Assembly: GCA_002503215.1 (NCBI GenBank)
Contig: DARG01000037.1
Location: 1 to 18,685, forward strand
Source: Candidatus Parvarchaeota archaeon UBA446
GTDB taxonomy: Archaea; Nanobdellota; Nanobdellia; Parvarchaeales; Parvarchaeaceae
Length of the DNA stretch: 18,685 bases
Reading direction: 5' to 3'
Below the pieces are notes generated by a model. It did not search any database. It worked only from the letters and a program-made list of their open reading frames with translations, and had not been told where the DNA came from. The first letter of the stretch is position 1, and every line of letters begins with the position of its first letter. Positions 12,186-18,685 of this stretch are shown here, one piece after another. The position numbers and the translations under genes were made by a program.

Positions 12186-15100
12186 TTAAACACTAGAATT
12201 ATCAGGGAAAATGAAAACCTGTCCTGCTCCTCCATTTCCTCCTGCTCCAGCCACTGCAAATCCATTTGAACTTGCTCCTCCGTTACCTCCAGTACCTCCA
12301 GAAACATCTATATTCCCTTCAAGGAAAGAACCAGTGTAGTGTATCTCTACTACTCCTCCTCCGCCTCCTCCTCCTGCAGCGTGTGAAGGTCCAATATGAT
12401 GATTCTCCCCATTCTGACCTATATTGTAAACTGTGCCGTTGTTGATGAATGAAGTTACGTTTATTATAAGTCCTGTGGCTCCATCACCTCCTATACCTTC
12501 ACCTACGCGACCTGCTCCATCACCTCCTCCTGCACCAGTAAGAAGAGATTCATTCATGGTGAAATTCATAAGGTGTACTGGAGAGGTTGTACCGTTTCCA
12601 CCAGTATTTGCATATGGAACGCCATTGTATCTATACCCTGCAACTCCATAAAAACCACCAGAAGCCTTTAGAACACTTCCTCCGTTATTGCCCTGCCCTA
12701 CGAAACTGTAAGTAATATCTGCGACACCAGATCCTCCTCCACCGGAGCCTGCATAGGAATATGATTCATTTTGGTTGCTGTTTGCGGCTAAAAGATTATG
12801 ATAGATATTGCCGTAGTTGAATAACACTAATGTGTCAAAAACATTCTTAGAAAGATAAAAATTTCCATAATTATACAGATAACCAATATTCATAATGGAC
12901 TTAGATAAATTAGTGGTAAATGATGTAGTATCTCCTAGGACAAAGGTACCTGCATTTACTATTCCATTAGCCGATATATTGTAGTTTTCGGTGTAAAGAC
13001 TTCCAGAAGAAGTTACAAAAAGAACCTTTCCCGTTTCATTTAGGTTAGATATAAGTTTAACCGTTGAATTTATTACATAAGCCTTTCCTAAGTTAGTAAA
13101 GTTTACATAAATCGTGTGGTTAATTTTACTAGATACAGTTACAGAACCGCTGTCTAAATAATTTAAAACGAATACATCACTACCTGAAAACGCAAAATTT
13201 GATAATCTATAGTTGTAAACACCGGGAAGAGAATAAACAGTTATATCTTTATTACCTTTGCTGCTATAGATTTTTCCGTTCATTGTGACTTGCCATGTGG
13301 CATTTGATGGTAAGTTAACAGGAACGAATTTGGTTGGGTATCCTGCTTCCATTTCAGGTATACTGCCATTTTGGAAAAGTCGTATAGAATAATATGACAC
13401 ATTTGAATTGTTGGTCCATAGAGAGTCATATGCTGGACCAACTTCATTGGAGTATAACCATTCTATCCTTGTAGAACCACATACATTCAAAGTGCCAGAG
13501 TATTGCGTAGCTCCTTCTCCTTTCCACTCATTTATTATATTATTTGAATTTTCATATGATGACAACCAGTTTTGGATATTACCACCTGTGTAATAAGCAC
13601 CAAGGAAACCTGCATCGTCTATTATGGTATCAAAAACGGTTGAAGATGGTGAAACTATAAAACCTATCGCCTTTGCCGCAAAGTTTGAATTCGGATTCTT
13701 TATTGTTATATTAGGAAAGGCGGACCCATTTGAGTACCCATTTTGATAATTGAAAATAGTGTTGTTTTTAAGAGCGCCATTCACAATTTCAGGAATCCCG
13801 CTTGTATTTGTGTAATATATACCACTCACTACCGTTTCTCCACAGTTTATTATGCTCGTATTTGACAGTATATTTTGTGAATAGATAGAATTCGGTGAGG
13901 GTAAGCATTTATCTCCAGAAGGACTATAATAGAAACGATAAGCAAGACCTGGGTGCAGTACATTTTCTATATCATTATACTGCCCATAAATTTTAGATAA
14001 CTGAGGGGCTTCACCAGTGGAGACATTATTCATGATAGAGTGCTTCATAAAATCAGCGTAGATAGTTATGTAACTTCCAGCAGACATGTTATGATTTATC
14101 TTTAGCCAGTATATCGTATTCTGCGATGGTTTTTGTTTTATGTTGTATAACACTGGTGATATATCATAATATACTTTTGAAGATGAGTTTAGCGGCATAA
14201 ATAACACTGTAGAGTTATTAAGCGCAGCCGAGCCTACACCCTTACTATATATATTACTTATAGTAGATACAGGAAGAGATGTGTTGTATATAGCATAACC
14301 CGCCATGTATCCTGAGAATCCATTACCGGCTCCACAGTTGGTAGAATCTCCAGACCCAAGGGCATAATACATCTGTGTGTTTCCTCCGGGTACACTTCTT
14401 TTACCAGTTGTTCTTCCGCCATACACACCGTTTATATATCCGTTGAATGAGGTCCCATTATAAGAAAGGACAAGATTACTCCACTGTCCAACTGGTATAC
14501 TACCTATGTTTACGCACGCATCTCCCCAAACTCTTATATAAACATTACCATTAACTAGATCTATCCAGGTATCATGCCATTTTGTATTTGGTTGCTGCTG
14601 TCCAAGTTCATCGAGTATTACTCCATTGGAGGATTGTGGATTAACCCATAATGATATGGTAAACTGTTGTGAGGCATTATTCATCCATCCAAATCCATTT
14701 GAAGGGACTATATACCCATTTCCTTGGAAATATGAGAAGTCTTTACCTGCGGAAGATGTAGCTCCACTTTCAATCCAAGATGGCACCACGGTTCCATTAG
14801 TATACGAGAATTCTATATTGCTTAGATTTGGCATTTCATAAGCAGAAAGCTTATAACTGCTCAGATTTAACATGTCTTGAAATGAACCATTAACCTCGAA
14901 AGTATTGTTATTTACCAGTCGTATCGGTAACCTGTAAAGCACATCACTATAATTTATAGTCGGTAGAGTAAAAGGAGTCTGTGTACTGTTTATTGATAGT
15001 ATCTTGAAAACGCTTCCTTTAGTATAATTAGTATTTCCGACGGTCGATGCGGTTATTGTGTAAGTCCCTTCATGGCTTATAGTCAAATAACCTCCGTGCG

Positions 15101-17792
15101 TATTAAAGATCGAGTTATTTATTCCCGTGAGATTCATAAGAAGCTGGTTATATAAACTAGTTATTCTGAATGTTACATTCGCACTGGTTCCAAGACTGTT
15201 TTTTGAGATATTTATCTCAAGAACAGGCTTTGCTTTTGAGATATTAAATAATTTCTTAATCGAATAGTTAGTATAATTCGCATTTCCCGATTCATTGAAT
15301 ACTACATTATATATCCCAGCCCTTGCAGTTGAATAGGAACCATTTACCTTTTTTCCGTTTACATAAACTGTTCCGTTTATTTGGTTATCAAACGAATTTA
15401 TACTTCCGATAACAGTATCCTTCGTTCCATTATACACAAAATTACCTGGAGTAATAAACAGATTCATCGATGGTGTAGCTTTAGATATAATGATTTTCTT
15501 CGCAACCGTAGATGAGCTATAGTTCTGATTACCCGTAGTATTGAATACAAATGAGTAATCCCCTGCAGATGAATTTGAATAGGATATATTTGTCCGAGTC
15601 AGGTTCAGCAACTTTCCATCAAGATAAAGTGACGCAGGAAGTTGGTTGTTTATACTAGATAGTTCTGCTGTTATTGTGAAATGTTTACCATTGTAAATAA
15701 AATTTGAATTCGGATATACAAATAGGAAAACGGATGGATATGCCTTGGCTATCTTAAAAGAACTAGACTTAGTTATACTTGTATAATTCTGATTTCCAGA
15801 AGCTGAAACAGTAACATTGTATGTACCTGCAGAAGCACATGTATGTGATGTCGAATTAAAAAAAGTTGAACCGCTGCTCTCATTATTTATAAATAGCGAA
15901 ACACCTACTTGATTATGCACTGTAGCTATAGAATAGTTTATGCTGCATACCCCATTATAAATATAGTTACCAGGTGTGCTAAGGATAACTTGTGGGGTGG
16001 CCTTTGCTATTCTTTCATGTATAATCTTTGAACCGTTAGTATAGTTTTGATTACCGAGAGTGTAGAAGTCTATTGTGTAGTTTCCTGCTCCTCCAAATGT
16101 GGTTTTATTCACACCATTTATTTTTATGCTGCCTTTAAGCTGGTTTCCAACGGAATCTATCTCTCCAGAAATAGAATTTAAGCTACCATTATATGTGTAA
16201 TTCCCGAACTTTGGTATTATCTGCAGATTTGGAAGGGCTTTGTATATAGTATCTTTCAAACTTACCTGCCCAGAAGTATAATTCGCATTTCCAGATGTAT
16301 TAAAGATAAGTGAGTACGTGCCGGCAGAGGCAGAACCATTGTAGGAAATATTAGAAAAGCCTTTTTTCACGAGAACTTTCTGTGAATAGAGGGACGCTTC
16401 AAGCTGGTTGTTATATGATATTACTGCCGCTTTATACACGAATTTTGTGCCATTATAAGTAAAATTATTATTAGGTGTGGAAAAAAGTTTAAGGACAGGG
16501 TGTCCTTTAAGTATAGATACTGAAGCAGATTTATTATAAGCAGTATAATTCTGGTTACCTGTTGTATTAAAAACGAAATTATATGAACCCGCTGATGCAT
16601 TGTCGTATTTTATAAACGAATGAGTAAATCCTTTATATTCTCCATTAAGATAGAGTGAGGCACTTAGCTGTGAACCGAAAGTTTTTATTTTCCCCATAAA
16701 ATTTAGTTCAGTGCCGTTATACGAGTATGTAGAATTTGGCGAGAGTTCTATCGAAATGTTCGGTGTTGCTTTAAACACGATAAAATGTTCAAATAAATAA
16801 GCGGACGTATAATTTTCATTTCCGCTCGTAGAGACGTTTACAAGGTATTCTCCGGCTGCAGCGGCGGATAGATTTACGGTTTCATTAGTACGTTCATTGT
16901 AATATTTAATACCGTTGTATCCAACCGTCATGTTAGAATATAATTGACTGAAAAGCGAAGAAATCACGCCATGAAAAGTCACGGAAGAACCATTATATGA
17001 GAAATTTTCAGACGGATTCGAAGATAAAGATATTACAGGTTTGGCTTTAATTACCGACAGAAAAACCGTTACATTCCTAACCAGAGTGTTGCTTGTCCAG
17101 AAAGTTATCTTGTATCTGCCCGCCGCAAGCTTGTAATATGGAAGGCTAATCGAACCGCTCCCATTTACCTTTAAGCTAAAATTATCGGATACAAATTTAC
17201 CATAAAGGTGCATACCTGTAAGAAGGGAAGAATTTGGAGATGTAAGGTTTACATTTATTTTGCCAGTTGCTCCATATACAGTCGTATAATTCGAGTTTCT
17301 GGAAGAAGATAGAAAAACATTAATACAGTAAGTATTATTTGTAAACACAGCATCGTATGTGCTTGGAGTATGTGGATTATGTTTGTAGGTTCTTAAAGGC
17401 ACGACATTCCCGGATCTAAGCGAGCCAGAAGCGTTTATTGGAGCGTATATTGTTGTGCATCCATCACTTGAATTATATATTATCGGAATCGAAAAATTAT
17501 ATGTATGCTTTGGGAGCAGAGAGAAATTTATATAGCCAGTATCGGAATATTCGGTTACATTTCCGTAAGTAATACTCCAGTTGTAACCAGCTGGCAGGCC
17601 AAACGACCTGAAGGACTCCGTTACCAGTGCGAATTTAGATGGGGAAGGAAGTATGTTCGTTGCTGAGAACAGGGTAAAACCAGACTGTGGATGCTGCGCT
17701 ACGCTGGTAGATGGGGAGTATGCAGATATACTCGTAGCGCTTTGGTTCGTTCCTATACCAGCTGCATAGGATATGCTTGATATTAAAAACAC
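12186..17792 (-). CDS. Giant secreted surface protein: Ig-like repeats, DUF2341 split by LamG, glycine-rich end
   Basis: The 1868-residue product is extracellular and full of N-x-S/T sequons. In order it has a unique N-terminal region; about eight MBG-like Ig repeats (249-930) with pattern KAxP...YNGT...NQL...SAGxY...GNxNYT; and a DUF2341 start (YRLPIRL...IEFSYTNGTVVPSWIE, about 953-1010). A LamG-like lectin fold follows (FTISLWVNP, WSNLVLSYNGTSFNGYINGV, about 1019-1184), then the DUF2341 remainder (IYWLKINHNMSAGSYITIYA, GEAPQLSKIYG, about 1221-1270). Residues 1270-1670 are an unassigned beta-rich region, and 1677-1868 are glycine-rich (GGxGGxGG). No C-terminal anchor is seen. GTG at 17792 is the nearest canonical start, but the frame continues upstream through a perfect signal peptide (RKFDFILVFLVVISVFLISS) to about 17849. 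The real start is probably non-canonical. It is likely an S-layer-associated or adhesion protein. Confidence 0.9.
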   Translation of the reverse strand: MFLISSISYAAGIGTNQSATSISAYSPSTSVAQHPQSGFTLFSATNILPSPSKFALVTESFRSFGLPAGYNWSITYGNVTEYSDTGYINFSLLPKHTYNFSIPIIYNSSDGCTTIYAPINASGSLRSGNVVPLRTYKHNPHTPSTYDAVFTNNTYCINVFLSSSRNSNYTTVYGATGKINVNLTSPNSSLLTGMHLYGKFVSDNFSLKVNGSGSISLPYYKLAAGRYKITFWTSNTLVRNVTVFLSVIKAKPVISLSSNPSENFSYNGSSVTFHGVISSLFSQLYSNMTVGYNGIKYYNERTNETVNLSAAAAGEYLVNVSTSGNENYTSAYLFEHFIVFKATPNISIELSPNSTYSYNGTELNFMGKIKTFGSQLSASLYLNGEYKGFTHSFIKYDNASAGSYNFVFNTTGNQNYTAYNKSASVSILKGHPVLKLFSTPNNNFTYNGTKFVYKAAVISYNNQLEASLYSQKVLVKKGFSNISYNGSASAGTYSLIFNTSGNANYTSGQVSLKDTIYKALPNLQIIPKFGNYTYNGSLNSISGEIDSVGNQLKGSIKINGVNKTTFGGAGNYTIDFYTLGNQNYTNGSKIIHERIAKATPQVILSTPGNYIYNGVCSINYSIATVHNQVGVSLFINNESSGSTFFNSTSHTCASAGTYNVTVSASGNQNYTSITKSSSFKIAKAYPSVFLFVYPNSNFIYNGKHFTITAELSSINNQLPASLYLDGKLLNLTRTNISYSNSSAGDYSFVFNTTGNQNYSSSTVAKKIIISKATPSMNLFITPGNFVYNGTKDTVIGSINSFDNQINGTVYVNGKKVNGSYSTARAGIYNVVFNESGNANYTNYSIKKLFNISKAKPVLEINISKNSLGTSANVTFRITSLYNQLLMNLTGINNSIFNTHGGYLTISHEGTYTITASTVGNTNYTKGSVFKILSINSTQTPFTLPTINYSDVLYRLPIRLVNNNTFEVNGSFQDMLNLSSYKLSAYEMPNLSNIEFSYTNGTVVPSWIESGATSSAGKDFSYFQGNGYIVPSNGFGWMNNASQQFTISLWVNPQSSNGVILDELGQQQPNTKWHDTWIDLVNGNVYIRVWGDACVNIGSIPVGQWSNLVLSYNGTSFNGYINGVYGGRTTGKRSVPGGNTQMYYALGSGDSTNCGAGNGFSGYMAGYAIYNTSLPVSTISNIYSKGVGSAALNNSTVLFMPLNSSSKVYYDISPVLYNIKQKPSQNTIYWLKINHNMSAGSYITIYADFMKHSIMNNVSTGEAPQLSKIYGQYNDIENVLHPGLAYRFYYSPSGDKCLPSPNSIYSQNILSNTSIINCGETVVSGIYYTNTSGIPEIVNGALKNNTIFNYQNGYSNGSAFPNITIKNPNSNFAAKAIGFIVSPSSTVFDTIIDDAGFLGAYYTGGNIQNWLSSYENSNNIINEWKGEGATQYSGTLNVCGSTRIEWLYSNEVGPAYDSLWTNNSNVSYYSIRLFQNGSIPEMEAGYPTKFVPVNLPSNATWQVTMNGKIYSSKGNKDITVYSLPGVYNYRLSNFAFSGSDVFVLNYLDSGSVTVSSKINHTIYVNFTNLGKAYVINSTVKLISNLNETGKVLFVTSSGSLYTENYNISANGIVNAGTFVLGDTTSFTTNLSKSIMNIGYLYNYGNFYLSKNVFDTLVLFNYGNIYHNLLAANSNQNESYSYAGSGGGGSGVADITYSFVGQGNNGGSVLKASGGFYGVAGYRYNGVPYANTGGNGTTSPVHLMNFTMNESLLTGAGGGDGAGRVGEGIGGDGATGLIINVTSFINNGTVYNIGQNGENHHIGPSHAAGGGGGGGVVEIHYTGSFLEGNIDVSGGTGGNGGASSNGFAVAGAGGNGGAGQVFIFPDNSSV
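15000..17048 (-). repeat. Eight tandem MBG-like Ig-domain repeats within the giant gene
   Basis: Units of about 80-90 codons begin with K-A/G-x-P and end with G-N-x-N-Y-T/S. Shared positions are Y-N-G near the start, N-Q-L/V in the middle and S-A-G-x-Y before the end. Units 2, 3, 6 and 7 are closest to one another. Unit 8 has lost the YNG motif and unit 1 keeps less of the middle. This is domain-level duplication, not a CRISPR array, and DNA identity between units is low. Confidence 0.8.
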
Positions 17793-17849
17793 CGAAATGA
17801 CTACTAAGAATACAAGAATAAAATCAAATTTACGAATATTTTTATGTAT

Positions 17850-18170
17850 ATGACTCTTAAATTTTATGAGTATTTAATGTTATCGGCCGTTTCATCGGGT
17901 TTAATCGACAAGATGCTTTCGTAGATATCATTTGCGGTCCTTTTCATATAGACAGATTACTCTCTGTTATAGTCAGGATTCTTTTACACGTCATGTGGCA
18001 AATTATAAGGAACCATGAATGTATTATATATGCTTTTGCTAAGGATATCGTCCAATGCTTCGTCTGCTACTATATGTCAAGATTATGACTATACAGATAG
18101 TAATATTTCGTTGCTATCCACAAGTAACATTATTCCTTACAAAATACACACAAAACTTTGAAAAAACTTT
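17850..18170 (-). other. Intergenic region with decayed reading frames and the giant gene's promoter
   Basis: No intact gene. Minus-strand fragments read like protein but are broken: MLLVDSNEILLSV (18089-18130), then in another frame HIVADEALDDILSKSIYNTF and on to a stop at 17984, then MKRTANDIYESILSIKPDET and a few more residues (17864-17947). The first two could be a decayed PIN-type toxin gene, since LLVDSNxIL resembles the PIN start; this is weak. ACATTAAATACTC near 17868-17880 is a TATA-like element placing transcription start close to 17848. Confidence 0.35.
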
Positions 18171-18685
18171 CTATGAGAGATAGCTCGGTTTAAAGTTATT
18201 TAACATCACTGGAAATGAAGAATTAAATTGTGCGCCGTACAAACTTCCGGTTGCATCACCTGACACTGCATATAAGTTTCCGTTTGCAAGGATGTATGCT
18301 ACATCCACACTTACATTTCCAGAGGTATAATTAGTTTCCAGTCCAGCATACCCATCTATTGATATATTCTCATAGCTGGTAGAATATGAGATCAGTTCGC
18401 TCAGATTTTCACCAAGTGCAGGATGGGAAGAAAAAACCAGCTGTATACCTGGAGTATAAACGGTTGAATTTGGCAATATTAATGCTGGCGACGAGAAAGT
18501 GTAATAGCCGCTACTACTCAAATTCTGATCAAGAACAAGGCTGGGAAAATAGGTCTTTACATAATTGGATAGCGCTGCAGGAGCCTGTACGCTCGTCGCA
18601 CCTCCCAAATTTGCCTGAGCAAGACCTACAAGTCTCGATAAATTGGTGGAGTATGATCCACTTGGTAGAGACGATACAGAAGACA
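18171..18685 (-). CDS. Secreted or surface protein of unknown function, 5' end outside the window
   Basis: The frame is open to the right edge of the window, so at least 170 C-terminal residues are present and the N-terminus (with any signal peptide) is missing. A TTG at 18608 is not needed as a start. The sequence is rich in Ser, Tyr, Asn and N-glycosylation sequons (NLSSS, NSTVY, NLSEL, NISID, NYTSG, NVSVD) with beta-strand patterns (SVDVAYILANGNLYAVSG), which indicates an exported domain. No C-terminal membrane anchor or known motif is seen; it ends FPVMLNNFKPSYLS. It lies on the same strand as the giant surface protein but is separated by 320 bases of mostly non-coding sequence. Confidence 0.75.
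   Translation of the reverse strand, partial: SSVSSLPSGSYSTNLSRLVGLAQANLGGATSVQAPAALSNYVKTYFPSLVLDQNLSSSGYYTFSSPALILPNSTVYTPGIQLVFSSHPALGENLSELISYSTSYENISIDGYAGLETNYTSGNVSVDVAYILANGNLYAVSGDATGSLYGAQFNSSFPVMLNNFKPSYLS

Noticed and set aside
12433..14841. Plus-strand open frames (12433-12651, 13408-13593, 14626-14841) opposite the giant gene
   Set aside because: They are antisense shadows: proline-rich or irregular products, no promoter or ribosome site, and the minus strand is clearly coding.
15000..17048. CRISPR-like array
   Set aside because: The periodicity is about 250 bases and comes from protein domain repeats; there are no short identical repeats with spacers and no cas genes.
18606..18608. 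TTG start for the right-edge protein
   Set aside because: The frame is open to the edge and the upstream codons read as the same protein, so the gene is cut by the window.

Overview
The window (18,685 bp) looks like accessory chromosome of a small, AT-rich, acid-loving archaeon. Promoters are archaeal: TATA boxes sit about 26 bases before many start codons, and many genes have no leader. The surface proteins are dense in N-glycosylation sequons. One exported protein has the thermopsin (peptidase A5) signature, a family typical of acidophilic archaea. The giant DUF2341/LamG/Ig-repeat/glycine-rich protein is of a kind I associate with ARMAN-type DPANN archaea (Micrarchaeota/Parvarchaeota). That placement is inference, since the window has no rRNA, tRNA or ribosomal protein gene.

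Layout. 1-941: two overlapping three-helix membrane proteins. 942-1946: an AT-rich gap with a perfect 20-bp palindrome, a SHOCT-tailed membrane protein, and a tiny ORF behind a perfect Shine-Dalgarno (SD) site. 1947-3632: a HELIH metallopeptidase-like protein, a broken GNAT fragment directly before an intact GNAT gene, and a convergent SET-domain methyltransferase. 3633-5693: a hairpin-rich non-coding stretch with helically phased T-tracts, a two-gene operon including a two-helix membrane protein, three copies of a short hairpin motif, the 3' half of a HepT-type toxin gene, and a small SD-led gene. 5694-6601: one short uncertain ORF and a long AT-rich, mostly non-coding stretch.

6602-9730: a winged-helix regulator divergent from a thermopsin-family protease and a co-transcribed cytosolic protein. 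An inverted repeat lies between the two leaderless promoters, so this reads as a self-contained regulated protease module. 9771-12040 (minus): an unknown protein, a HELTH metallopeptidase-like protein and a tandem pair of two-helix membrane proteins. The pair's promoter/leader regions are duplicated, one copy has lost its ancestral start codon, and the tail of a third copy remains. 12186-17792 (minus): a giant secreted protein whose signal peptide has no ATG/GTG/TTG start. 17850-18170 is mostly non-coding with decayed-looking reading frames. The right edge cuts another secreted protein.

Themes are cell-surface/exported proteins, small membrane proteins of unknown role, and many gene remnants (GNAT, HepT, hairpin-protein tail, possible PIN). 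The window appears to be a region of repeated duplication, recombination and decay. No CRISPR array, tRNA, rRNA, transposase or integrase was seen.
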